A DNA stretch of 37,041 bases from Acidimicrobiaceae bacterium (GCA_027315045.1 DAHUZS010000074.1:1-37041), one strand, 5' to 3'; positions 1 to 7,721 are shown, numbered from the stretch's first letter. Numbers and translations are program-made. The notes: generated by a model from the sequence alone, not told the origin.

Positions 1-59
1 TCGAACCCGCGACCCCACGATTATGAGCCGTGTGCTCTGACCAACTGAGCTACGCCGCC
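1..59 (-). tRNA. tRNA-Met (CAT), partial at window edge
   Basis: Read on the minus strand, the gene begins at 59 with the acceptor strand GGCGGCG, followed by a D arm (TAGCTCAGTTGGTCAGAGCA) and an anticodon arm whose loop carries CAT (ctCATaa). It then runs into a T arm with GGTTCGA. The 3' end lies beyond position 1, so the acceptor pairing cannot be checked. The 5' end resembles elongator tRNA-Met rather than initiator, because the D arm is of the ordinary elongator type. It is transcribed just after tRNA-Thr, four bases away, so the two are probably one transcript. In many actinobacteria this pair precedes rpmG/secE/nusG, which would lie outside the window (inference). Confidence 0.93.
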
Positions 60-63
60 GGGG

Positions 64-136
64 AGCCCCCTGTCGGAATCGAACCGACGACACCAGCCTT
101 ACCATGGCTGTGCTCTGCCGACTGAGCTAAGGGGGC
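64..136 (-). tRNA. tRNA-Thr (GGT)
   Basis: On the minus strand the acceptor GCCCCCT (136-130) pairs with AGGGGGC (71-65), and the discriminator base is T. The anticodon stem CAGCC/GGCTG closes a seven-base loop ATGGTAA, giving anticodon GGT. The T arm contains GGTTCGATTCC. The length is 73 nt without CCA, and CCA is not encoded. It lies four bases upstream of tRNA-Met on the same strand. Confidence 0.95.
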
Positions 137-249
137 GCGGCACTCGGTCGACCGCCCGCTCATGTTACGCCACCGCCGCAGGGCCCGGCCCGGCCCGGCT
201 TGGCCTGGGACGATCAAAGTCGCCCGGCCGGGACGCCTACCATCTCGAG

Positions 250-765
250 ATGCTGATCCGGCTGGCCGAGGAGGGGGACCTCGATGCCATCGCTGCCATC
301 TACAACGCCGAGGTCACCGAGTCCCTGGTCACCCTGGACATCGTGCCCAGGAGCGTCGACGAACAACGGGAGTGGCTGGACCACCATGGCGGGGCCCACC
401 CGGCGGTGGTCGCCGTGGACGAACCCGACGCCGGCGAGCTCGGGGCCCGAGGCGAGGCGGTGCTCGGGTTCGCGTCCCTCTCGCCCTTCCGTGAGAAGCC
501 TGGCTACGCGACCACGGTGGAGAACTCGGTCTACGTCTCCCGGCTCTGCCGCCGACGCGGAGTCGGTCGGGCGCTACTCGAAGAGCTGATCCGCTTGGCC
601 AAGGCACGCGGGTTCCACACGATCATCGCCCGCACCGAGGGCTCCAACACCGCATCCACCGAGCTCCATCTGGCCTGCGGGTTCGAGCTGGTCGGCATCG
701 AACGAGAGGTCGGGCGCAAGCATGGGCACTGGCTCGACGTCGTCGAGCTGCAGCTGATGCTCTGA
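250..765 (+). CDS. GNAT N-acetyltransferase, phosphinothricin acetyltransferase (PAT)-like
   Basis: This 171-residue protein has the length and layout of the PAT/bar branch of the GNAT superfamily. It starts MLIRLAEEGDLDAIAAIYN. The middle holds the family signature around TVENSVYVS, then the acetyl-CoA pyrophosphate-binding motif CRRRGVGRALLEEL (about residues 99-112), with the Q/R-x-x-G-x-G/A core. The C-terminal stretch GFELVGIEREVGRKHGHWLD is typical of PAT proteins. PAT enzymes acetylate the amino group of phosphinothricin or related amino acids such as methionine sulfoximine; the natural substrate here cannot be told. A soluble cytoplasmic enzyme is expected. An acylation role in general metabolism or detoxification is an inference. 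Its TGA stop (763-765) abuts the convergent stop of the next gene, and the palindrome TGATCA supplies both. Confidence 0.85.
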   Translation: MLIRLAEEGDLDAIAAIYNAEVTESLVTLDIVPRSVDEQREWLDHHGGAHPAVVAVDEPDAGELGARGEAVLGFASLSPFREKPGYATTVENSVYVSRLCRRRGVGRALLEELIRLAKARGFHTIIARTEGSNTASTELHLACGFELVGIEREVGRKHGHWLDVVELQLML

Positions 766-2505
766 TCAGACCTCGGCCAGCCGGGGTGGCGACCCACCAC
801 CGCCAGCGCCCTCCCCGGCCACCGCCGGTTCCTCGGTGTCGGACCGCCACGAGGCCGTCCACCGTCCGAGCGGCACCAGGAGGACCCCGAGGAGGACCAG
901 CAGGCCGAGCGCGACCGAGATCGGGTCGGAGTGGAGGAGCTGATCGACCAGCACCCGCCCCCCGGGGAGCCCGAGGAACGGGCCGAGGACCGACACCGCG
1001 ATCACCGTGGACCGCCAGCGGCCGGTGGCGACCGGGGTGATGAGGACCAACCCCCAGGTCAGGTACCACTGCTGGACGATCGGCCCCAGGACCACGAACA
1101 GCAGCAGGGTCATGGCCAGGGCCTTCAGCCCGCCGATGCGATCGCTCACCTTGAGCAGGTAGACCCCGGCGACCGTCGCCACGGCGAAGCCGAGGACGCG
1201 GGCGGCCGAGAGCACCCCGGTTGTCGACACGTGCAGGCCGACGATGTGGAGGAGGCCGCTCGTCCCGAGGCCGATGGCGGTGGTGGGCGCCAGCCAGCTC
1301 CGCACCGTCCCGGGGGTCTCGAGGTTGGCCACCCAGCCCCACCCGAGTCCGCTCACGGCCGAGAAGAGGGCCAGGATGGCCAACGTGATGATGCCGGCGG
1401 TCAGGATCGGCCGAACCCGCTGACGCCACGGCACACCCACACCGAGCCACTCCCAGCCGATGTAGAGCACCCCGAGACCCGCCGGCGCCTTGATCGCGGT
1501 GGCCAGCGCGCACAGCACGACACCCCAGACCGGATGCTTGGATTTCGCCGCGGTGATCCCGGCCACGAGGAGGCCCAGCATGATGGCGTCGTTGTGGGCC
1601 GATCCGACCAGGGTCAACAGCACCACCGGGTTGAGCACGCTCAACAGGAAGATCGGGCCCGGATCCCGCCCGTAGGCGCGGGCGAGCTTGGGGATGCAGA
1701 ACGCGATGAGGGCGACCCCGGCCACGGCCAGGAGTCGGAGCAGGACCACCGTGACCAGCACGTGGTGCAGGCTGGCGCTGGCGAAGAACCCGTCGATCAT
1801 CAAGAACAGCGGCCCGTAGGGCGCGGGTGCGTTCAGCCACAGCGAGTCGACCGGGTTGACGTAGGGCCCGGCCCCGAGGGTGTAAGGCCCGTAGTTGTAG
1901 GGGTTGATGTGGTGGCTCACCATCTCGCCCTGGGCCGCATACGAGAACACGTCCCGGCTAAAGATCGGCGCGATCACGAGCACCGGGATCAGCCACAGGG
2001 CCAGGATGAGCCACAGGTGCTTGATGGGGACCCCGGGACGCCGGGTCAGCGCCCGGGTCAGCCCCAGCCAGACCCGTGCCAGCAGCACGAGGCCCCCATA
2101 GACCGCCACCAGGCCGAAGAGCAAGAAGGCAGTGGAGGTCGCGCCCTGCTGCGACGGCTCGCCGAAGAACCAGGTGCCAGGCATCTCCAACTTGAACGGC
2201 GAGCTGTCGATCGAGACCCCGACGGCCAACGAGGCCAGGGCCAGGAAGCCGATGAGGGCGGGGCGCAGCAGGAAACGCCAGTCGTTCGGCTCCGACCGGT
2301 CGGGGTCGACGTTCTCGGCCAGGACGCCCGCCGGTGCGACCCGGACCCGAACGACCTCGGTGAGGAGGGTGGTTCGGTGCACCGCCCACCGAAGGCGCTC
2401 GGACACACCCGCGCTGATGGCGCGCGCGCGTCCGAGCGTCCCCCCGGCTGCCTTCGGTGGGTTGGGAGCGGAAGCCTCGTGCTGATCTCTCAGTTGGTCT
2501 CCCAC
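766..2505 (-). CDS. MptB-like polyprenol-phosphate-mannose-dependent alpha-1,6-mannosyltransferase
   Basis: A 579-residue multi-pass membrane protein with many hydrophobic segments from about residue 75 onward. The first large extracytoplasmic loop carries the GT-C signature: FSRDVFSYAAQGEMV, HHINPYNYGP and NAPAPYGPLFLMID match the MptA/MptB family. In Corynebacteriales MptB adds alpha-1,6-linked mannose from polyprenyl-phosphomannose to the lipomannan core on the outer face of the membrane. A related lipoglycan or cell-wall mannan role is inferred here. The N-terminal 70 residues are charged and cytoplasmic. The chosen GTG start at 2505 has only a weak ribosome-binding site, so a shorter N-terminus is possible. 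The C-terminal tail is Gly/Glu-rich. It is divergent from the crotonase gene across a 279-bp gap. Confidence 0.85.
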   Translation of the reverse strand: MGDQLRDQHEASAPNPPKAAGGTLGRARAISAGVSERLRWAVHRTTLLTEVVRVRVAPAGVLAENVDPDRSEPNDWRFLLRPALIGFLALASLAVGVSIDSSPFKLEMPGTWFFGEPSQQGATSTAFLLFGLVAVYGGLVLLARVWLGLTRALTRRPGVPIKHLWLILALWLIPVLVIAPIFSRDVFSYAAQGEMVSHHINPYNYGPYTLGAGPYVNPVDSLWLNAPAPYGPLFLMIDGFFASASLHHVLVTVVLLRLLAVAGVALIAFCIPKLARAYGRDPGPIFLLSVLNPVVLLTLVGSAHNDAIMLGLLVAGITAAKSKHPVWGVVLCALATAIKAPAGLGVLYIGWEWLGVGVPWRQRVRPILTAGIITLAILALFSAVSGLGWGWVANLETPGTVRSWLAPTTAIGLGTSGLLHIVGLHVSTTGVLSAARVLGFAVATVAGVYLLKVSDRIGGLKALAMTLLLFVVLGPIVQQWYLTWGLVLITPVATGRWRSTVIAVSVLGPFLGLPGGRVLVDQLLHSDPISVALGLLVLLGVLLVPLGRWTASWRSDTEEPAVAGEGAGGGGSPPRLAEV

Positions 2506-2784
2506 TCAGATCTCGCTCAGACTCGACCAACGTCTGACCGTCCGGCGTGCCCGCGACCTGCCGCTCCCTCCCGGCGCTACCCGCGACCACATGGTTGGCC
2601 AAGGAACAAGGCCGTGCGCGGGGACTCCTCCGCTCGACATTGTTCCGTAATCGCATTGTAACGGCATCTGTTGCCGACGCAAGGGCTCTGACCTCGGATT
2701 TCGACCCGCACGGATCGCCCCCGGAGGTTCCGTAACAACGTCCCGATACCGTGCCCCGACCGCCGGCATGACAGGGAGACACCC
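2506..2784. promoter_or_regulatory. Divergent intergenic region between mptB-like gene and crotonase-tetR pair
   Basis: No gene is visible in these 279 bases. The stretch is less GC-rich than its neighbours around 2640-2740. The octamer TTCCGTAA occurs at 2643-2650 and again at 2728-2735, 85 bases apart. The first copy sits in an imperfect dyad, CCGT at 2645-2648 and ACGG at 2661-2664. As the downstream operon encodes a TetR-family protein, these are candidate operator elements, but this is inference only. A purine-rich AGGGAGA at 2770-2776 is the ribosome-binding site of the crotonase gene. No strong -35/-10 pair stands out. Confidence 0.35.
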
Positions 2785-3492
2785 ATGGCACCGCTCACCT
2801 ACCAGGTCGACGACGGGGTTGCCTCGATCACGATGGACGACGGCAGGGTCAACGTCCTCTCCCCAGAGATGCTGGCCGAGCTCCACACCGCGTTGGACCG
2901 AGCCGCCGACGACGCCCTGCCCCTGGTCCTGCGAGGACGCGACGGCATCTTCTCGGCCGGGTTCGACCTCAAGGTCCTGACGGGGGCGGGCAGCGCGGCG
3001 GCGGATCTCCTCAAAGCTGGGCTCACCTTGACTGAGCAGCTCCTCTCGTTCCCGGCGCCGACGGTGATCGCGTGCACCGGGCACGCCATCGCCATGGGTC
3101 TGTTCACGCTGCTCTCCGGCGATTACCGGGTCGGCATCAGCGGCCCCTACCGCCTCACCGCCAATGAGGTCGCCATCGGCATGACGTTGCCCCGATCGGC
3201 GACTGAGGTTTGCCGTTACCGCCTGGCCCCCGGCTACTTCGACCGGGCAGTCGTCCTCGCCGAGGTGTTCAGCCCGGAGTCCGCCGTCACGGCCGGAATC
3301 CTCGACCAGGTGGTCGGGGCGGAGGAGCTGGACGCCACCGTCGACGCAGTGGTGGGCCGGATGCGCTCCCTCGACCCCGGGGCCCATCGGGCCACCAAGC
3401 TGCGGGCCCGGGGGGAACTGCTCGCGACCCTCCGAGCCGCCATCGAGGCCGACGACGCCGACTTCCGTCGGGCCTTCGCCAGCCGAAGCTGA
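2785..3492 (+). CDS. Enoyl-CoA hydratase/isomerase (crotonase) family protein
   Basis: This 235-residue crotonase-fold protein has the CoA-binding and oxyanion-hole segments FSAGFDLKVL (about 56-65) and GHAIAMGLFTLLSGDYRVG (99-117). Classical crotonases use two glutamates. The first is present as E128 in NEVAIGM. The position of the second, normally in an AMEM-type motif, reads AVVL here, so the second acid appears replaced by Val (about residue 157). Such single-Glu members often act as isomerases or on other acyl-CoA substrates rather than as textbook hydratases. The ATG at 2785 follows AGGGAGACACCC. The TetR gene starts seven bases after the stop, so the two are probably one operon. Because crotonyl-CoA is an intermediate of the pathway encoded at 19.9-27.6 kb, a hydratase role there is possible but not shown. 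Confidence 0.85.
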   Translation: MAPLTYQVDDGVASITMDDGRVNVLSPEMLAELHTALDRAADDALPLVLRGRDGIFSAGFDLKVLTGAGSAAADLLKAGLTLTEQLLSFPAPTVIACTGHAIAMGLFTLLSGDYRVGISGPYRLTANEVAIGMTLPRSATEVCRYRLAPGYFDRAVVLAEVFSPESAVTAGILDQVVGAEELDATVDAVVGRMRSLDPGAHRATKLRARGELLATLRAAIEADDADFRRAFASRS

Positions 3493-3499
3493 AGCCTCG

Positions 3500-4132
3500 A
3501 TGGGGCGGCGGAAGGAGCGGACCCCCGAGCTGAGGGAGCGGGTCCTCGGTGCCGCCGTAGCGCTGCTCGAGGACGGTGGCGCGACCCGGTTCACCGCGAG
3601 GAACGTGGCGGCCGGCGCCGGCACTTCGACCCCCGCGATCTATGAGCTCTTCGGAGACAAGGCCGGTCTGATCCGGGCCGTGATCGTCGAGGGGTTCCGT
3701 GTTCTGCACCAGGACCTCGAGGCGCTCCCGGTCTCCGCCGACCCCCGCGAGGACCTCGAGACGACCCTCGGGGCCCTGCGGCGCTTCGTGACCGAGCACC
3801 GGGCGCTGGCCCAGGTCATGTTCTCCCGACCACTCGGCGATATCGACCTCTGGCTGGTACCGAACTCCGCCGACCGGGCGATCCTCCGGCTCGTCCGAGC
3901 CCGGGTGCGCCGCTGCGTCGACGCCGGTGTGATCGCCGGTGACCAGACCGACGTCGCCCACGGGTTGATCGCCCTCGCCCAGGGGCTGGCCGGACAGGAG
4001 GTGAACGGCGGGCTGGGGAGGTCCAAGGTGTCGTCCGACCGACGGTGGTCGATCACGGTCCGGGCCGTCCTCGACGGGCTGGCCCCGGATCGACCACCGC
4101 GCCTCGCCCCCCGGCTGGGGCCCCCTCAGTAG
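3500..4132 (+). CDS. TetR/AcrR-family transcriptional regulator
   Basis: A 210-residue protein with an N-terminal TetR helix-turn-helix at about residues 12-60; the recognition part is FTARNVAAGAGTSTPAIYEL followed by FGDKAGLI. The C-terminal helical domain, which would bind the effector and dimerise, shows no recognisable ligand family. The ATG at 3500 lies seven bases after the crotonase stop, so co-transcription is very likely. Many TetR proteins next to acyl-CoA enzymes sense acyl-CoA or fatty acids, and autoregulation through the 2506-2784 region is the simplest model (inference). The last 25 residues are Pro/Arg-rich and probably disordered. Confidence 0.88.
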   Translation: MGRRKERTPELRERVLGAAVALLEDGGATRFTARNVAAGAGTSTPAIYELFGDKAGLIRAVIVEGFRVLHQDLEALPVSADPREDLETTLGALRRFVTEHRALAQVMFSRPLGDIDLWLVPNSADRAILRLVRARVRRCVDAGVIAGDQTDVAHGLIALAQGLAGQEVNGGLGRSKVSSDRRWSITVRAVLDGLAPDRPPRLAPRLGPPQ

Positions 4133-4157
4133 GGTCCTCGACCTTCCTCCTTCCAAC

Positions 4158-5147
4158 TCAGCGATCGGCCGCCCCGGGGACCGAGAACCGCAGCACCATC
4201 TGCTCGGTCGGGCGCTCCGGTGGGCCCACCACCAAGTGCTCGGCGTGACCCGACACCGCGGCCACCGCGAGCGGCCAGAAGCCGGCCGCCTCCTCGTTGG
4301 CCAGGTCGTAGGCGAGCTCCCAGTCACCAGGGCGGGCCGAGAACACGAGGGCAGCGGCTCGGCGCCCGACGCCCCGACGCCGGTGGCCACGGACCACGAA
4401 GAACTCCGACAGTTCGCTGCGGCCCTCCGGGAGCGCGCGGACCATGGCGAACCCGGCCAGGTGTCCTCGGTGCCGGATCAGCCAGGCCTGTCGCGAGGAC
4501 TCCAGGAAAAGGGTGTCGAGGTAGCGGTAGACGAAGGTTCCGTGCTCGGTGAGCTCGAAGGCCCGGATCAAGGAGAAGTCGTGTCGGTACAGCTGCAAGA
4601 GGTTGGCCAGGACGCTCTTCTCCTCTTCCCGGACCGGCTCGAGCGCCACCTTCTCGGGGTCGTCGTGGCCGCGGGGAAGGACGTAAGCCAGCTCCACCTC
4701 GTCGTGGATCCCGATGCCACCGGCCCCGAGTCCGGGAATCCCGGGCTTGAACCACCTGGCCCGGTCGATGGCACCGGAGTGGACGGCCACCATCCGGAAC
4801 CCGCGGCGTTGGTAGAAGCCCAGCGCGCCGAGGTTGTCGTTCCCGGTGATCAGCCAGACGCGGCGGCAGCCGTGGGCCTCTGCCTGCTCGAGGAGCGTCT
4901 CGAGCAGCGCGGTCCCGACACCGACCGACCCGACAAGGGCGTCCAGGGTGACCACCTCGAGCTCGTCGCCGGAGGGGGCGTAGGTGACGAGACCGACCGG
5001 GCGGCCGTCGAGCTCGGCCACGTACGCCGGCAGCGAGGCGGCGTCGTGCACCCGTCCCCGGCTCACCACGTCGGGGGAACCCCACCTTGAGACGAGAACC
5101 TCGGTGACCCACCGTCGATCCTCGGCACTCGCCGGGCGCACCCGCAT
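4158..5147 (-). CDS. Tandem GNAT-domain N-acetyltransferase
   Basis: This 329-residue protein carries two GNAT modules. The first (residues 1-150) has the acetyl-CoA loop VGTALLETLLEQA preceded by VGSVG, and a typical tail GALGFYQRRGFRMV. The second (residues about 165-325) has the Q/R-x-x-G-x-G/A loop as HRRRGVGRRAAALVF and a C-terminal GFWPLAV element. Double-GNAT proteins include mycothiol synthase, but the MshD hallmarks are not evident here, so the substrate is unknown. The start at 5147 puts the first strand (MRVRPASAED) at the N-terminus, as is usual. The gene lies 91 bases downstream of tRNA-Tyr on the same strand and ends 25 bases from the convergent tetR. Confidence 0.82.
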   Translation of the reverse strand: MRVRPASAEDRRWVTEVLVSRWGSPDVVSRGRVHDAASLPAYVAELDGRPVGLVTYAPSGDELEVVTLDALVGSVGVGTALLETLLEQAEAHGCRRVWLITGNDNLGALGFYQRRGFRMVAVHSGAIDRARWFKPGIPGLGAGGIGIHDEVELAYVLPRGHDDPEKVALEPVREEEKSVLANLLQLYRHDFSLIRAFELTEHGTFVYRYLDTLFLESSRQAWLIRHRGHLAGFAMVRALPEGRSELSEFFVVRGHRRRGVGRRAAALVFSARPGDWELAYDLANEEAAGFWPLAVAAVSGHAEHLVVGPPERPTEQMVLRFSVPGAADR

Positions 5148-5238
5148 CCCAACAGCGTGCCCCGTCCCGGGCGGCCTCGCCGGGAGCCCGAGGCGCTGGG
5201 GGAACCCGCCGTGGCGGGCCGAAGCACCGGGGAGCAGG

Positions 5239-5320
5239 TGGGCCGGGAGGGATTCGAACCCCCGTAGGCTGCGCCGGCAGATTTACAGTCTGCTTCCTTT
5301 GGCCACTCGGACACCGACCC
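5239..5320 (-). tRNA. tRNA-Tyr (GTA)
   Basis: On the minus strand the acceptor GGGTCGG (5320-5314) pairs with CCGGCCC (5246-5240), with A as discriminator. The anticodon stem GCAGA/TCTGC encloses CTGTAAA, so the anticodon is GTA. A long variable arm is present, as expected for class II tRNA-Tyr, and the T arm contains GGTTCGAATCC. The length is 82 nt and CCA is not encoded. Confidence 0.95.
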
Positions 5321-5376
5321 GGCGCGAGGCTAGTCAACGGCGGCCTCCGCCGGTTCCGGCCGGTACCATCGACCTG

Positions 5377-5865
5377 GTGCCCACTTTTGACATCGTCTCC
5401 GAGGTCGACATGCAGGAGGTCCGCAACGCGGTCGACCAGGCCAACCGGGAAGCCACCACCCGCTTCGACTTCAAGAACACTGACTCCAACATCGAGCTGG
5501 GCGAACAGGAGCTGGTGCTGCGTTCCTCCACCGAGGACCGGCTTCGGGCACTGCGCCAGGTGCTCCAGGAGAAGATGGTGAAGCGCCAGGTCTCCCTGAA
5601 GGCATTAGACGAGGGCAAGGTCGAAGAGGCCTCACACGGCGCCGCGCGCCAGCGGATCGCGATCCGGGCCGGGATCTCCGCCGACAACGCCCGGGAGCTC
5701 AACAAGTTCATCAAGGGCCTGGGGCTGAAAGGGGTGAGTTCCCAGACCCAGGGGTCACAGCTCCGGGTTTCGGGAAAGAAGCGCGACGACCTCCAGGCGG
5801 TCATCTCGGCCTGCAAGGAGAAGGACTTCGGCGTCCCCTTGCAGTTCAACAACTTCCGGGACTGA
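5377..5865 (+). CDS. yajQ: YajQ-family nucleotide-binding protein
   Basis: Translation from the GTG at 5377 gives 162 residues that match the YajQ/DUF520 family over their full length. The N-terminal PTFDIVSEVDMQEVRNAVDQ, the RFDFKNTDS block, IRAGISADNARELNKFIK and the C-terminal VPLQFNNFRD are family signatures. YajQ proteins fold as two ferredoxin-like domains and bind nucleotides; some members bind cyclic di-GMP and act as regulators. The role in actinobacteria is unsettled. The family always begins (M/V)PTFDIVSE, which decides the GTG over more distant upstream starts in the same frame. It is divergent from tRNA-Tyr, 56 bases away. Confidence 0.93.
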   Translation: MPTFDIVSEVDMQEVRNAVDQANREATTRFDFKNTDSNIELGEQELVLRSSTEDRLRALRQVLQEKMVKRQVSLKALDEGKVEEASHGAARQRIAIRAGISADNARELNKFIKGLGLKGVSSQTQGSQLRVSGKKRDDLQAVISACKEKDFGVPLQFNNFRD

Positions 5866-6139
5866 CTACTTCGACCTGAGAACCCGAGCTGAAACTCCCG
5901 CGACCAACGCGTTGAGTCGGCGCGGGTACTCGCGATTTCTACCCCCATAGCCAAGATGGCCCCAACCCGTAGTGCGAGTACGGATCGAGGCTGTCCTTGC
6001 ACGACCCCGACGCTCCATCCGGACACCCGCTCGGGCGCACGGACCTGGACCGGTCAGAGGATCTTCGCCCACAACTTGGTCAAAGTGGCCGGGTTGATCC
6101 GATGAAGGTCCAAGAGCCGATCAGATAGACCAGCTTCGA
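5866..6139. other. Gene-free stretch between yajQ and cobT 3' ends
   Basis: I see no credible gene in these 274 bases. They contain a near-palindrome at 5901-5919: the perfect core CAACGCGTTG at 5905-5914 is flanked by CGAC and GTCG with one extra A. This could be a hairpin ending yajQ transcription, although no T-tract follows. On the minus strand, 6054-6130 can be read as a short protein-like string ending KLWAKIL, but it has no start or context of its own. Confidence 0.4.
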
Positions 6140-7204
6140 CTAGGCTGACCCCTCGCTGACCCCGGCGGCGTCGAATGTCGCCATCTCGCCGAGCACCCGG
6201 GCCGCCGACTGCACGACCGGCAACGCCAGGCACGCGCCCGTCCCCTCGCCGAGGCGCATTCCGAGATCCAGCACCGGACTGAGCCCCAGGTGCTCCAGCG
6301 CCGCGGTGGCTCCTGGCTCGGTCGACCGATGCCCGGCGACCAGGTAACCCAGCGCGTCCGGCGCGATCGCCACGGCGATCAGCGCGGCTGCAAGGGCGAT
6401 GACCCCATCGAGGATCACCGGCAACCCGGCCGCCGCCCCGCCGACGATGTACCCGGCGAGGGCGGCGATCTCGAGGCCGCCGAGCGACGACAAAAGCTCG
6501 ACCGGCCCTGTGCGCCGCTCCCGCTCGGCCCGTTCGACGGCCTCGGCCACGATCTGCACTTTGCGCGCCAGACGGGCACTGTCGACCCCGGTGCCCGGGC
6601 CGGTCACGGCCTCGGCGCTCCGGTCGCAGACGGTGGCGATGATCGCCGCCGACGGCGTCGTGTTGCCGATGCCCATGTCCCCGGTCAACAGGCACCTGGT
6701 GCCGTCGGCCGCGAGCTCGGCGGCTAGCGCCGCCCCGACGTCGAGCGCCGCTGCGGCCTCGGCGTCGGTCATAGCCGGGCCGCGGGCCAGGTTGCCCGTC
6801 CCCGCCCGAACCTTGGCCCGCCGCAGGCCCGGGAGCTCGGGCACCTCCCCGGCCACGCCGACGTCGACCACCACCACCGAGGCGCCGACCCGGTCGGCCA
6901 GCACGTTCACCGCGGCCCCGCCGAGGGCGAAATTCGACACCATCTGGCCCGTCACCGCCTGGGGCCACGGGGAGATGCCCTCCTCGAGGACCCCGTGGTC
7001 CCCTGCGAACACCGCCACCGTCGCCGGCTCGGGGACCGGAGGAGGACAACGGCGGGCGATGGCACACAGCTGGGCGCCGAGGTCCTCGAGGCGGCCGAGG
7101 GAGCCGGGAGGCTTGGTGAGCCGGTCGTGACGAGCCCGGGCCTGAGCGGCAGCCTCGGCGTCGACCAGCCTTACGGCCTGCGCCGCGTCACCGTGAAGAG
7201 ACAT
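6140..7204 (-). CDS. cobT: Nicotinate-nucleotide--dimethylbenzimidazole phosphoribosyltransferase
   Basis: Translation from the ATG at 7204 gives 354 residues, the usual CobT length. Family motifs include the N-terminal RHDRLTKPPGSLGRLEDL, VFAGDHGV, TGDMGIGNTTPSAAI and the C-terminal GMRLGEGTGA. E320 in the last motif corresponds to the catalytic general base, Glu317 of the Salmonella enzyme. CobT transfers phosphoribose from nicotinate mononucleotide to dimethylbenzimidazole, giving alpha-ribazole phosphate for the lower ligand of cobalamin. No other cobalamin gene is adjacent. The start lies inside the 3' end of the gtrA-like gene (17-bp overlap), so the two are probably translationally coupled. 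The window also encodes a B12-dependent mutase (20800-22779), giving the cell a clear use for the cofactor. No cobalamin riboswitch was recognised upstream of the pair. Confidence 0.95.
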   Translation of the reverse strand: MSLHGDAAQAVRLVDAEAAAQARARHDRLTKPPGSLGRLEDLGAQLCAIARRCPPPVPEPATVAVFAGDHGVLEEGISPWPQAVTGQMVSNFALGGAAVNVLADRVGASVVVVDVGVAGEVPELPGLRRAKVRAGTGNLARGPAMTDAEAAAALDVGAALAAELAADGTRCLLTGDMGIGNTTPSAAIIATVCDRSAEAVTGPGTGVDSARLARKVQIVAEAVERAERERRTGPVELLSSLGGLEIAALAGYIVGGAAAGLPVILDGVIALAAALIAVAIAPDALGYLVAGHRSTEPGATAALEHLGLSPVLDLGMRLGEGTGACLALPVVQSAARVLGEMATFDAAGVSEGSA

Positions 7205-7721
7205 CGCCAGAGACCTCCTGGGCCCCCTCGTGCTCCAGGTGCTCCTCGATCTCGTCCCGCAGGCTCGGGACATGGAACACCCGGTTGAAGACCATCAGCT
7301 TAGCCACCCAGAAGATCCCGAACGACATGACGTTGGCGAACAGGACGAGGGCCGTCCGGACGAGGTGGGAGTGGCCGATGCCCACGTGGCGGGCGATCGA
7401 GGCCCCCACGATGGAGAACGCGATGCCGAGCGAGGACATGACCCAGAACGGGATGACCTCACGGACCAGGTGGGAACGGCCCGACTTCCCCCACGCCCAG
7501 TTCCGGTTGAGCCAGTAGGAGGGGAAGGTCGCCACGACGTTGGCGAACACCGTGCTCGGCACCTCGGTCCACAGGCGGCCGACCCCGTAGACGAGGAAGA
7601 GCACGGTGAACGAGACACCGGTCGAGATGACCGACACCATCGAGTAGCGGAAGAGCTTCTTGCCTTCCTTGGTGTTCAGCCAAAGCGCGAGGCGCTCGAT
7701 CAGCTCAGGCATCCTCGTCAC
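7188..7721 (-). CDS. GtrA-like membrane protein
   Basis: A 177-residue protein with four predicted membrane segments. The first begins FRYSMVSVISTGVSFTVLFL, the second contains FANVVATFPSYWLNRNWAW, the third is VIPFWVMSSLGIAFSIVG and the fourth is TALVLFANVMSFGIFWVAK. The conserved F-x-x-x-R-x-W/F-W motif of GtrA proteins is seen as YWLNRNWAWG. GtrA-family proteins are thought to help flip or move undecaprenyl-phosphate-linked sugars across the membrane. A charged C-terminal tail is cytoplasmic. The start may be the GTG at 7721 or the ATG three codons later (7712). The cobT start codon lies within this gene's end, an unexpected partner for GtrA. Confidence 0.83.
   Translation of the reverse strand: MTRMPELIERLALWLNTKEGKKLFRYSMVSVISTGVSFTVLFLVYGVGRLWTEVPSTVFANVVATFPSYWLNRNWAWGKSGRSHLVREVIPFWVMSSLGIAFSIVGASIARHVGIGHSHLVRTALVLFANVMSFGIFWVAKLMVFNRVFHVPSLRDEIEEHLEHEGAQEVSGDVSSR

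Noticed and set aside
931-2661. A 576-residue open frame on the plus strand opposite the mannosyltransferase
   Set aside because: Its translation is Gln/Asp/Gly/Arg/His-rich with no hydrophobic core, typical of the antisense of a GC-rich gene. The minus strand encodes recognisable MptB motifs.
6054-6139. Minus-strand protein-like string ending KLWAKIL downstream of cobT, thought of as a transposase tail
   Set aside because: It has no start, no catalytic motif and no terminal inverted repeats, and I cannot match it to a named transposase family.
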